From positions 186,001 to 250,000 of the forward strand of contig CM035350.1 in the NCBI GenBank assembly GCA_020137815.1: a stretch of DNA of 64,000 nucleotides. The letters run 5' to 3'. Below, piece after piece: positions 1 through 10,380 of the stretch. Within the stretch, counting starts at the first letter, position 1. Every line of letters begins with the position of its first letter. A program made the translations under genes and the position numbers. A model generated the notes under the pieces. The model had not been told where the DNA came from. It worked only from the letters and a program-made list of their open reading frames with translations, and did no database searches. The DNA comes from Hormiphora californensis (lineage: Eukaryota > Ctenophora > Tentaculata > Cydippida > Pleurobrachiidae).

Positions 1-255
1 GAAAAGAGAAAATAAATGCCTGTCAGTTAGATGTTGAAATATAATCTAAACAATTAACTACTAAAATTGTATTACTACTAACATTTGATTGACAATTCGT
101 TACTGACTGTATCTCATATCTCCACATGAAACTAGGGGCTTCACTACTGCTCATGTTGCTAGCATGACTATGACAGACAGTTTTCCCGACACTGCTGAAA
201 AGCTCACTGTCTCACATGATATATTTTATTGAACCATTGTATTCAAATTGAACAA

Positions 256-870
256 CTACTTCATAAGAATCAACTGTCCTGCTGAGGGGTCTTCATTTTC
301 ATCATACATTGGATTATAGATTGTGACTAAGGGCCCCATTCCGCATATCAGCCCTCTATTTTTCTGAACATGAACTTTCTCAACACCGATAAGAGTCTCT
401 GTTTCACCCCTTGCTAGCACCAGGAATCGATGCTGTCTTTGTAGTTCTCGGTGTTTCCTCCAGAGAACGGTGCCCATAAATACCATGCCACCCAGGAGTA
501 CCCCGAGTAGAGACACCATCACCAGAAGTAGCTCCTCCCTGCCCTGGGAGCGTCTGGAGATATGAACCCTTGTCACCAGTGGCTCAGGCTGGCTCTCCCA
601 GGGGGACCGCCCAGGATTCTGGATTACAACACCCCGAGGTACAACTGCCTGCTCCTCTGAGGGCTCAGGGCTGGGCAACTCACACAACCTTACTTCCCGG
701 TCACTTTCTTGACCACTCACACACTCCGATCTCACCCTAATCCTCTCTCCAATATTTTGTTCAGTGTACCAATCGCTCTCACTGATAGTGCATTCAGACC
801 ACTCAGTCCAGGAATCATCGCATGCTCCTGCCATACCACTCACCATTAGATAACACAACAGTACAAGCAT
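256..870 (-). CDS. Small type I membrane protein with a thrombospondin-type-1-like ectodomain
   Basis: A 204-residue single-exon reading frame. Residues 1-16 form a hydrophobic signal peptide. Residues 19-63 read as a short thrombospondin type 1-like repeat: W-x2-W-x2-C start (WTEWSEC), an internal RIRVRSEC and a final Cys in RLCE. A Pro/Glu/Ser-rich stalk follows, then a transmembrane helix at about 113-137 (ELLLVMVSLLGVLLGGMVF), a basic stop-transfer WRKHR and a cytoplasmic tail of about 65 residues with NPMY, an NPxY-type sorting or adaptor motif. The predicted protein would sit at the cell surface, perhaps in adhesion or signalling; no specific family is recognised. It lies downstream of ADPGK on the same strand. 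A noisy second copy is at about 15395-16005. The start at 870 is the only Met giving a signal peptide; an additional 5' exon cannot be excluded. Confidence 0.6.
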   Translation of the reverse strand: MLVLLCYLMVSGMAGACDDSWTEWSECTISESDWYTEQNIGERIRVRSECVSGQESDREVRLCELPSPEPSEEQAVVPRGVVIQNPGRSPWESQPEPLVTRVHISRRSQGREELLLVMVSLLGVLLGGMVFMGTVLWRKHRELQRQHRFLVLARGETETLIGVEKVHVQKNRGLICGMGPLVTIYNPMYDENEDPSAGQLILMK

Positions 871-929
871 TTTACAAAATATACCAATGTAACATGAACC
901 TTTCTAAGACTCGTGAGCTTGGTCACCAT

Positions 930-1088
930 ACTTTTCCTACCTCTCTCCTCTCTACCTCTATCTTTTTCTATCTCTCTTTCTCTCTCTATCTCTTTCTCTC
1001 TACATCTTTCTCTCAGTGTCTCTATCTCTCTACCTCTTTCTCTCTCTATCTCCCTCTCTTTATCTCACCCTCTCTCTTTGTCTCTTTG

Positions 1089-1139
<51 letters not shown>
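930..1139. repeat. (CT)n-rich microsatellite
   Basis: A pyrimidine-rich tract with imperfect TCTC repeats grading into pure (TC)n at 1096-1138. It lies just upstream of the TSP1-type gene. Long open frames of Leu/Ser through it are low-complexity artefacts. It is also present in the noisy copy at about 16080-16310. Confidence 0.85.
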
Positions 1140-1142
<3 letters not shown>

Positions 1143-1783
1143 GTTTTTTTGACAAATTACATTTGCGTTTCCTCCCCGCATTGACAGACAAGTACAAACT
1201 CACATCACCATATACAATGTACATAATTGAAACAGTTTCACCAGACAGCAGGGCGACTAGAATAAATCTTATGTCGGGGTGCTGATATCCCTTTCTATGG
1301 CGTTTCGGTACAGATTTCTCTCCAGCATAGCCGGGCGCTGCCCCACTGCACCAACAACCATATTATGTTCTTTATGCACTTGTGTCACTCTCTTTCAAGA
1401 AAGCCCCTACCAATCATATCTTGTAGTTGTTGGACTAGATGACATGCGCTAAACTAAGGTCAAACCCGGACAATGGTGAATGAATTTTGTACTTGCGACC
1501 TTGACACAATTATCGTCACTTGCGATTTAGAATGGTTCCATGTGTTATGAATACAATCGAAAACAATAATCTAAATATTTGTTTTAACTCATTTAGTAGC
1601 TTCCATAATGTATCATCAAAGATAAAAACACAATATAATAATTCAGCTGTGACAGTTAACACACGACCTGCAAGGTAGTGGTTGACCATGTATAAGGTAT
1701 AAATAAGGCACAAAGCTTTTCTGTAATCAGTTTTTCAAGACGAACGCAGGAATTAATAGTAAGGTGTCTAAGCAGGGAAATCA
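1140..1783. other. Intergenic, no gene recognised
   Basis: AT-rich sequence upstream of the TSP1-type gene. A short minus-strand open frame (1516-1713) has no recognisable domain. The stretch is conserved in the noisy second copy, as expected for alleles. Confidence 0.5.
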
Positions 1784-2084
1784 TCCGTGGCAAAGGTTTC
1801 TCAGCGGTCATATCTGAATCCATTTGACCGTTATTTGGATTTTAAGATGCCCAAAATTTGGCTTTTACCGTTAATGCTACGCTGAGCACTTTACTAAAGT
1901 CTTTATAAAAAATAGTACCCTCGATTTTATGGTTTTGAGTTTTCATTCCAGGCTAAAAAACCAGGTAAAACGGTGTGGCCAGAAAACACCCCTGTACCCC
2001 TGAAGGGGGTCAATAGAAGGGTGGCTACTCCACCGTGGGTCGTGGCTTGTGATCACTTTTCCGCTGAGAAACCTTTGTCACGGA
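1784..2084. mobile_element. Short MITE-like element with about 25-bp terminal inverted repeats
   Basis: The left end TCCGTGGCAAAGGTTTCTCA (1784 on) is matched in inverted orientation by the right end TGAGAAACCTTTGTCACGGA (ending 2084) with one mismatch. The roughly 250 bases between do not code. A target duplication is not obvious. Both ends can still be traced in the noisy copy near 16970-17310, so the insertion predates the allele split. Confidence 0.55.
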
Positions 2085-2158
2085 TTGCTTCTCGGTTGGT
2101 ATATTGGCTTATTATGTATAATATACATTGTACATATATATAGTACTTTACCATTTTA

Positions 2159-2475
2159 CCAAAACTAATTGAAATTAGTAGGCCAGAAAGGTTGCCCTAT
2201 TATTGGAGCTTTACCTTTGCCAATTTGAAATTCAGGGGATACAGATAGGGTACAGATTGGCTCCATTGCAACCTATTCTCGCTCCGTATGTGAGATCGCT
2301 CATATGTGAGATCGATCTCGGTCGCTGCGCGACCTCGATCTCACTCAGGCATCAATGTGGCCAAGGGTACAGATACTTCGTTAGTGTTCAAAAGTGAGTT
2401 CTATGCTAAATGCTTTCAAAGGTAGCTCAAATAATAAGGCAACCTTTCCGGTCTACTAATTTCAATTAGTTTTGG
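2159..2475. mobile_element. Mariner-type MITE with TA target duplication
   Basis: Terminal inverted repeats of about 50 bp begin CCAAAACTAATTGAAATTAG and end in its complement, CTAATTTCAATTAGTTTTGG. The element is flanked on each side by TA (2157-2158 and 2476-2477), the signature of Tc1/mariner-type transposition. No transposase is present; the central open frame has no domain. It is shared by the noisy copy near 17390-17720. Confidence 0.7.
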
Positions 2476-2799
2476 TATAATTTGCATCATTTTTGGTGCA
2501 CTATACTCATCCAGATGTAGTAGAACTGGTCTAGAGAGGTTGGAATCGCGGAACTACAAAAATTCTATTTTTGACGTCGTTTTGACGTCATAACACGACG
2601 CCACGACGTCTTGCTGATGGGGTAATATCATCGGGATTATCTAAAAAAAGATAATGACCACGTTGAACCCATTATGGCGGAAAATGCATATCGTTTTATC
2701 TATTTTCACATAGACATAACACTTTCTTGTTTTAGCGCGGGGAGGGAGTAGGAGGGTCGAACAAGGCAAACACTTTCGACCCGATTTACGACTAAGTCA

Positions 2800-3970
2800 T
2801 GGAAATGTTGTCAAAAACAGCCCGAACCTAGAAATCATTAGGGGCAAGCTAATTTTTGCACAATCCGATAGTCAATAGGCCCCTGAACCACCAAAAAAAA
2901 GTCCCAAGCCCAACTCCTGGGGGAAGTGCCCCTAATTGGCCCTAATTGATTACAGTGTATTTGTAACCATCAATTAAATCGTAAATCGTCTTAGGAAAGG
3001 AGTAGAGGGAAAACCGAGGGCACTAAAATGATCAGCGTCCTCGAATTAGTGGGGGTAGGTGCTAAAATTAAGTCTCTATCTCATCTGGTTAATTAGATAA
3101 TTGGATAATTAGACCTGCACATAGCCGTTTTTTGCCATATGGCTATAGCCACTTAGGAATGGTTTAGAGACTTTTCACTGGTACCATTTTGTAGGCAATG
3201 GCTAAGTTATGGTGGGTCGTGGTCGGACTTTTAAGCTCTATCTCAAACCGTTTAGCCGTTATTTGGATTCAAAGATCCACAAAGAGGCTCAAAATCGTAC
3301 TTTTCACCATTTTTTGCTTATTTTCAGCACCTTTGAATTCAAATAACGGCTAAACGGTTTGAAATAGAGCTTAAAAGTCCGACCACGACCCCCCATAACT
3401 TAGCCATTGCCTACAAAATGGCACCAGTGAAAAGTCTCTAAACCATTCCCAAGTGGCTATAGCCATATGGCCAAAAACGGCTATGTGCGGATCTAATTAT
3501 CCAATTATCTAATTAACCAGATGAGATAGAGACTTAATTTTAGCACCTACCCCCACTAATTCGAGGACGCTGATCATTTTAGTGCCCTCGGTTTTGTCTC
3601 TACTCTTTTCCTAAGTGGCTATAGCCATATAGCCAAAAAACGGCTATGCGCAAACCTAATTATCCAATTATCTAATTAACCAGATAAGATAGAAACTTAA
3701 TTTCAGCACCTACCCCCACTAATGCGAGGACGCTGAACACTTTAGTGCCCTCGGTTTTCCCTCTACTCCTTTCCTAAGACGATTTACGATTTAATTGATG
3801 GTTACAAATACACTGTAATCAATTAGGGCCAATTAGGGGCACTTCCCCCAGGAGTTGGGCTTGGGACTTTTTTTTGGTGGTTCAGGGGCCTATTGACTAT
3901 CGTATTGTGCAAAAATTAGCTTGCCCCTAATGATTTCTAGGTTCTAACAAGAATTCCATGAATTAGACCG
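2800..3970. mobile_element. 1.1-kb palindromic foldback element, absent from the second copy
   Basis: The arms from about 2820 to 3330 are repeated in inverted order from about 3340 to 3946: GAACCTAGAAATCATTAGGG on the left and its complement at the right end. Weaker complementarity extends further out, to GACTAAGTCATGG on the left and CCATGAATTAGAC on the right. The inner part is a second copy of the motif TTAGCCGTTATTTGAATTC in both orientations. There is no coding potential. The corresponding site in the noisy allele (about 18255-18265) reads straight through without the palindrome, so this is a presence/absence polymorphism. Confidence 0.7.
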
Positions 3971-4498
3971 AGTTTTGGAAATTTGCAAAGTTCAGACAAT
4001 TATCTTTTCATGTGTATGACAATCTTCGTTTTTCGATTAGAATCTGCCTTCAGGGTGTTAATTGAGCCTAAAGAGTAAAGAAATTTGGTCAGAGTATAAA
4101 AATTACGACGTTGTGTAGGACGTTGCTGAGGACAATACTATAATGGAAAACCTTACCGCGCTATATACATATATCGCCTTCTGAAATCCGGGTTTTCAGC
4201 CAAACACCCATAAAACGTATAACTGCGTTTCTGGCAGCTTTTTGGGGATGGCAACCATTGCGCTTGCCAGCGCAATAATATGTTAATTCTTCAAAGAAGT
4301 AGAATTGAAATATGCACACTATTTCATCACAAAACACTTAAAAATAGTTGAAGCTTTCGTCTGAAACCAAGTTATGCGATTATTTATAATAGTGTTTTGT
4401 TCCCATACTTCACATTTACATTTAGTGAACAAAATAGTCCTGCTGCATCCAGATATTACATGTGTATTCAGCGACCTGCGACCTTGTAGTAGATAAAG

Positions 4499-4786
<288 letters not shown>

Positions 4787-6047
4787 TTATTGGAGGTGGT
4801 AGAAGAGTCCCACGCCAGTTAGGTTGTCCCCTCCTCCTCCTGTCTGTTTGATCTGTGTGCATACCAGTACTGGCGCTAGGCATACCTGAGGTGGGAATAC
4901 AATCACCCACTAGCTGTTTATATTGGTTTGGGAAATCTGAACTGCTGGTTACATAACATTGTTGGTAACATAATAAAATACCTCAAAGCTCCCGTCCTCC
5001 CAGCAGCTGACTGGGGTGTTGTCGATTATTGGGATTCGTTTAGCGCCGGGGATGGCTGAGAGAGAGAACGAACCGTCGAGGATCATCTTACTCTTGGATA
5101 TATCGATATTTTCATTGCCACACACATATCTGAGGCATGTGATGTTGTTTGATCCAGGTGCCTCACTGTTTGGCTGGTAGGGCAATATCTGACCCGGGGG
5201 GGGGGGGGGGGGGTACATCTCACCTTGTGGCTGTGAGGCTAGATTTAACAGCAGTAGTTATTCCACTCTTCCACCGAGCACTACTAGTTAGGGTAAACAC
5301 CGCCTGGTAGGCGAGTGTGTGGACGTGGATTCTAGATAACTCTCTGTGTCTGGGTAGTTTAGCTAGCACACCAACCAGCTCCCTCGTATCGTCCATGGTC
5401 CGGGATATCTTTACCTTGCTATCACTAATGTACACTGTCTCTCCTAGCAGGGATTAACGGTAAAAAGAAATGCTACGAATACTATGGAGCCTTGTGCAAG
5501 GCCATTAGGGGGGAATACATGTAACATGTTAGGACTCATATGGAGGGGGGGGGACATGTTAGGACTTGAATGCGGGGGGGGGACATGTTAGGACTCATAC
5601 CTGTCTGGATGACAGATCGGAGATTAGGTAACTCCTGTTCATTCATTCCCAACGAGTCCGAGTATGGCAGGATCACGTCCGTGAGACGCTTTAGGAACCT
5701 GGCATTTACAAAGGACGCCATTTCAAAATGAACAAGTGTAGTTGATGGTAGAGATCTCAGGAAATCTTCAATTTGATTCATCCTGTAAATGTAAAGTTGT
5801 TTAGTTAAATCTGAACATTTTCATTTTAAGTACATGTTTATTGTTTTACTTTATCAAATGATATCAAACATACCGTTCATTTAGCTCATCGTCCGTAAAA
5901 GGGTATGTGTCAAGCATTTGAAGTCCCCCAAACACGAACAAATCGGGCTGAAACTGGCTAATTGCATCTTTCACGGCATCAAGGCCCTTCAAGCTTGGGT
6001 TGTGGACATCACGATGTAGAATGTACCTTGAAAAAGAGAGAGAGATA

Positions 6048-6080
<33 letters not shown>

Positions 6081-6259
6081 GGGGGGGGGTTGGGCAGGGA
6101 TCAGAGGTTTTGTTACCTGTTGGCCCTATCAGATGTGTAAGGTCCCCAACTTTCACCTTTTTCAAATTCCATTATTATGTGAAGGTCAAAAGACTCAGTT
6201 TCAGTATCTACTGTTTCCCCGTGTAGTTTAACCTCAGGATCTATCCTATCTCTATATAT
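4787..6259 (-). CDS. ADPGK: ADP-dependent glucokinase, exons 5-10 (allelic copy 1)
   Basis: Six exons on the minus strand can be read with consistent phases: 6259-6117, 6026-5874, 5782-5601, 5443-5224, 5165-4982 and 4885-4787 (stop 4789-4787). They encode about 327 C-terminal residues of ADP-dependent glucokinase, which phosphorylates glucose using ADP, in animals at the endoplasmic reticulum. Family marks visible are FEKGESWGPYTSDRANR, the sheet/helix segment DLFVFGGLQML, the motif SLGMNEQEL, SRIHVHTLAYQ, and the catalytic-base loop GGGGDNLTG (GxGD) in the last exon, followed by VGLFYHLQ and stop. Introns are 57-182 nt except the 90-nt to 97-nt typical ones. Exons 1-4 are missing because the copy breaks at 6436, 12 nt past the exon 4 donor by comparison with copy 2. 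Poly-G runs at 5199 and 5548-5581 lie in introns. Confidence 0.88.
6027..6090. repeat. GA microsatellite plus poly-G run in an ADPGK intron
   Basis: GA-rich repeat followed by about ten G residues inside the intron between ADPGK exons 5 and 6. It varies in length between the two copies (compare 20282-20350), consistent with allelic repeat variation. Confidence 0.8.
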
Positions 6260-6436
6260 CTACAAAAGTTAAGGAATGTTATTGGGATAATAATTAGTGC
6301 CTAGGTAATTTACATGTTGAGATAATTAACACGATCGCGGTGTCGGGTTGCGCGCGCAAGATCATGTTTAGATGGGAGTGTGCGCGTTGCATTGCTGACA
6401 ACTCCAAGTTCTCTGAATCATGGCATCGCGCCCTAC

Positions 6437-6910
6437 TGTATACAAGGTGGCCCATAAATTATGATAGCGGGGGACGAGCCGTACCTCCGAAACGGTGATA
6501 GTTGTGCAAAAACAAACTACGGGAACATGCTGGAACAATTCCTGGACGACTTTTTGCAAATTATGAAATTTTTATCCAAAAGTTCATTTTTCATTCATGA
6601 ACTTTCTACACGTTCATTAATGAATTAAGGACTCTAATTTACCGAGAGTTAGGCATTTTGTTTGGGTTGAATTTATCTTTCCAATGAGCACCATAAAAAT
6701 CAAATTGAAGCACCAGGTCACATGGCAGTTGAGAAAATGCACATTCATGATTTTGGCTCTTCCTGCGACTTTCAATCGGCTGTATCACGACTACCTTTTG
6801 TTCAATCGTTTTAAAAATTTGGGAGAACATCGGATAATCAAGATTCTCAGTGGGCACAAGTCATTCAAGTGTTGGGTTCATCATTCAGGAACATCCCTAA
6901 AGGTGACAAA
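6437..6910. mobile_element. Partial Tc1/mariner-like element running into the scaffold gap
   Basis: The sequence after TATA at 6436 starts CAAGGTGGCCCATAAATTAT, which resembles mariner-type termini, and it replaces the sequence found in the other allele exactly at a TA. A 72-residue minus-strand open frame (6639-6857) shows no motif I can name. The other end is lost in the run of N. The assignment rests on the TA junction and the terminal sequence only; the stretch could also be an unrelated contig end. Confidence 0.4.
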
Positions 6911-7010
6911 NNNNNNNNNNNNNNNNNNNNNNNNNNNNNNNNNNNNNNNNNNNNNNNNNNNNNNNNNNNNNNNNNNNNNNNNNNNNNNNNNNNNNNNNNN
7001 NNNNNNNNNN
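6911..7010. other. Scaffold gap (100 N)
   Basis: Exactly 100 N, the conventional unknown-size gap. It separates the mariner-like fragment from the 5' end of the visible NCAPH exons, so the order and distance of the flanks are not established by sequence. Confidence 0.99.
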
Positions 7011-9754
7011 AATGCGTTTGGACTTCATTTATTGGAGTACATCGAAACCATTATCAGCGAAAAGAGTGACAATTTCCAGGTAAAGAAATAAGAATTACCG
7101 ATGATTTGTTATTTAATGTCGTAGGAGTCATAACTTCATTGTACCGTTCTCTCACAATCAGAACGGTCCAAGCCAATACAAGTTGAAAGTTCGTATGCAG
7201 AATTCTGGTCTCTTTTGACAGTAACGCGCGATGCTCTGCTCAGGGGCTACGTGGCGCGCATACCGCCCTTTCTTTCATATGAAATACATGACTTGCTGAG
7301 AGACGACAGTATACATTGTCACTACTCACTTGTATTGCAGTACACGGTCTACACTGTTTTGCCTATTAGCTTAGCTATATTCTACTTTCAGGTTGTCGGG
7401 TGCACAATAGACGCTGGTGCGAAGATATACGCTGGCAGGGTAGACGCAGTTCACAGCGATATGCTCAAAATGGTGGGGTCAATTACTGCCGACGCTGCTG
7501 CAGTTTCCTCCTCTCAGGGTTCACACAATGGTGAGTGTTACAACTCACTCAGGTATCAATGTGACCAATGTTACAACCAGTTAACTGTCTTATTTTGAAA
7601 CTGTCATAATTTGGCTAATCTCCAGCAGATGAATCGATGGTTCAAGGGGAAGGTGAGGATGAAGAAGTTGGGAAGAAGAAAAAGAAAAAGAAGTCACTTT
7701 GTGAAGGACGAACTATAGAGAAAAACTTAGCGAACATCAGGCAGAGTTTCTATGATCTAAGTTTTGATGTTGATCCACTACTACAGGTAATTGGTTAGAG
7801 AATTGGTCAACTTTCAGCATCAAGTTTCAGGTATGAAATACTTACTTCTGTTACTTCTCTGTCGTTTGCCTGCTACTGCTCGTCTGATCGAGATATAATG
7901 GATTTCAATATGAACAAATATCTAACCAAATCTTGTATTTTTTCAGAAATCAGCTCGACAGTCAGATGAACAATGCAGTGCTGCTCTCATCTCTTACAAC
8001 ACGCCCATGAAGAACGGACAACTTCTCTTTGACTCTTCTGCAGTCCTTTACACTCATACAGAGAGCAGTGACCCCTCCCCCTTGGTGGATATGGGGCTTC
8101 TAATTCTGCCCTCATCATTAAGTGGGCCCTTCAGTGAACCTGCTGCTTTGCCTGCCAGCCAGGAGAGTTGTACAGGAGGCCTTGTGGAACCTGTAGTACC
8201 CGGTATTGACGCAATGGAGGAAGAGGAGATGGGTGATGACATGGGGGGCTGTTCAGATCAATCTGATATCGAGGACACCCAACCCCCTCAAAAGATGACA
8301 ATTGATCAGTTGGCGTTGGCCCTTGAACCCTCTGAGTTTGGTTATTTCAACCCGCGGTTAGCTAACATGTGGGCAGGACCAGCACACTGGAAACTGAAGC
8401 CAGTCTCGAGTAGCAAAGAGAAGGGGAGAGAGAAAGAAGAAGGTGACCGTTGTACACGCTTTTAACCAGACTCCTGATGATCTCTTAAAGCATTTTATCA
8501 AATCGAGAGCGAAGACAACCCTTGCTAACGAGACCATTCGAAGCAATCAGCTGTCCTCTAACATCTTGCCAGTAGATATCAGGTACGAAGAGTCTAACCT
8601 GAGGAGAGTGTCTATGTTTGCCACTGTGGCGGGGTCGTTTCGCACCCTCTACCGAGAAAATAGTTAGCAGCGGTGGGGGGAGCAGCTGAAGGGGACAAGA
8701 GTTGGTACAAACTATGAGAACCCCCACGACACCAGCAACTACTGCCCCAATACTGCTGAAGAGAGCGACAGTGACGGCGGAGGAGGTGTTGATTTTGGTG
8801 ATGTTGAGAGACATGGTGCAGTGATTGGTGGTATTGAGTTGATAGAAGCAGCACCTGCTGTTGAAAGAATTCATATCAACTACGCCAAAAAAGCCAAAAA
8901 GATCGACATCAAAATGCTGAAAGGTGCAATGTGGGGCAATCTATCAACGAAAAGCGTAAGTTGCTGAATTCACAAAATTAGGTTTTACCGTTATTTTAGC
9001 TATGATAGACTCTTGGAAGAACTAAATGTGATTACTAATAACCATCCTGTTTCAGATTCGATGAAGACTGGTGCAGTGGAGATCGAGAAGAAGACATTTT
9101 CCCAAACCTACAAGAAGCTTCCTAACGGGGTATGATTTATAAAACAAATATTGTAATTGTGATAAACATTTGATATCGTCTCTAGCTACATTCTCACATT
9201 CTCTCTCACACAACACACGGACAGAGTGCAGATCCCGGGTGTGGAAATATTTTTTGTTAATTATTATGGATCCCAGGGGTGGTGGAACCGTGGATCGTAG
9301 CTGAGGAGCTGGGGATTTTGGCCAAAATGAGCTCAAAACACTGGCTTAAATTCACCCTAAACTTCAAATTTTTTCGGGCTCGGCCCAAATTCGAAAAACG
9401 ATACCTCAAACAATGAAAAGTGAACCATCGACTGTTTGGCTAAAATCCTAAACTTTTTTCGGGCTCCAGTCTCCAATATCGCTCCGCCCAAATTATGGAA
9501 TCGCACTAGTCATCACAAAAAGTTTTGGTCACCCCCCCCCCCCCCCCTGCATAAAAATCATTCCACCACCCCGATCAGATCTGATTCATGATAATTTGTA
9601 ATTAACACACATTTTATTTTAGTTATCGGAGTCAGTGGTGGAGAATCTTTCTGTCCCCATCGCATTCTCCTGTCTTCTCCATCTCGCTAACGAGCACGGA
9701 CTTGCTTTATTGGACAAGAAGGACCTTAGCGATATTCACATCTCATTGTCCTAG
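7011..9754 (+). CDS. NCAPH: Condensin complex subunit 2 (kleisin NCAPH/Barren), 5' part missing
   Basis: Visible exons: 7011-7079 (enters from the gap), 7392-7530, 7629-7786, 7947 to about 8955 (with breaks), about 9060-9130 and 9623-9754 (stop 9752-9754). NCAPH is the kleisin that closes the SMC2-SMC4 ring of condensin I during mitosis. Diagnostic segments are NAFGLHLLEYI, GAKIYAGRVDAVHSDMLKM, the basic KKKKKKKSLCEGRTIEKNL, EFGYFNPRLANMWAGPAHWK, NPHDTSNYCP, the INYAKKAKKIDIKMLKGAMW block, and the C-terminal winged-helix segment VENLSVPIAFSCLLHLANEH that contacts SMC2. Two defects interrupt the large exon: a one-base frame change in the AG-rich stretch near 8415-8440 and an in-frame TAG at 8665-8667, which could instead lie in a tiny intron. 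Given the poor sequence downstream, I favour sequence error over a pseudogene, because conserved motifs continue to the natural stop. The N-terminal exons are in or beyond the gap. Confidence 0.85.
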
Positions 9755-10380
9755 GTATATGCAATAACAAACTCTAAATATTATACTTTGTTAAAATAGG
9801 AGTTATTCTGCAAATTACTAAATTCAGTTCTCTCAAGATAAATTTGCTTATTGTTTCGATTCGAATCTATGGAATTTTGGACCTGAGGGCTAATACGGTT
9901 TGAAACTCTGGGAAGGCTAGGCCTGGTGTTTAGAAGAAATAAAACATCGGGTTTCGGTGTATAACAAAACGACAACATAAATTGAAAAGCACGCAATTAC
10001 ACACTTATACGTTTCCTTTGAATTGTTTTTGCACTCCTCCTCGTCTCCCACATCCACACACCTCTCCATTGTTTTTAGTTGCAGTATTGTGCCGGACCTG
10101 CACAGGGTTGGATTCTCGAATATAACATGCATGCTCATGCCCCGAGTTAAGGGGGTTCGTGGCCATGGTGCTCCTGGTGTAACTGGCACGTCCTCAACTC
10201 AGGGTGGAGAGCAATGCGGAGAGCATTTGTCCGTGCCACAATGACACAGGGATTAAAAGCACTTGTTAATATTGGCAACATGTAGTGGTTAACAAGCTTG
10301 AAATCGATATTCACCACCTGGTAAAATGCTACAAAGTTGCTGATTATTGAGGGTTAAACTAAGGAAACATTCATTTCGGG
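9755..10380. other. Intergenic sequence, no gene recognised
   Basis: Clean sequence after the NCAPH stop. Short open frames on both strands (for example 9917-10189 minus) lack recognisable domains. Sequence quality visibly drops near 10380. Confidence 0.5.

Noticed and set aside
8441-8467. A 27-nt intron to explain the NCAPH frame change
   Set aside because: Too short to splice, and the residues in it align with the conserved kleisin segment; a one-base error fits better.
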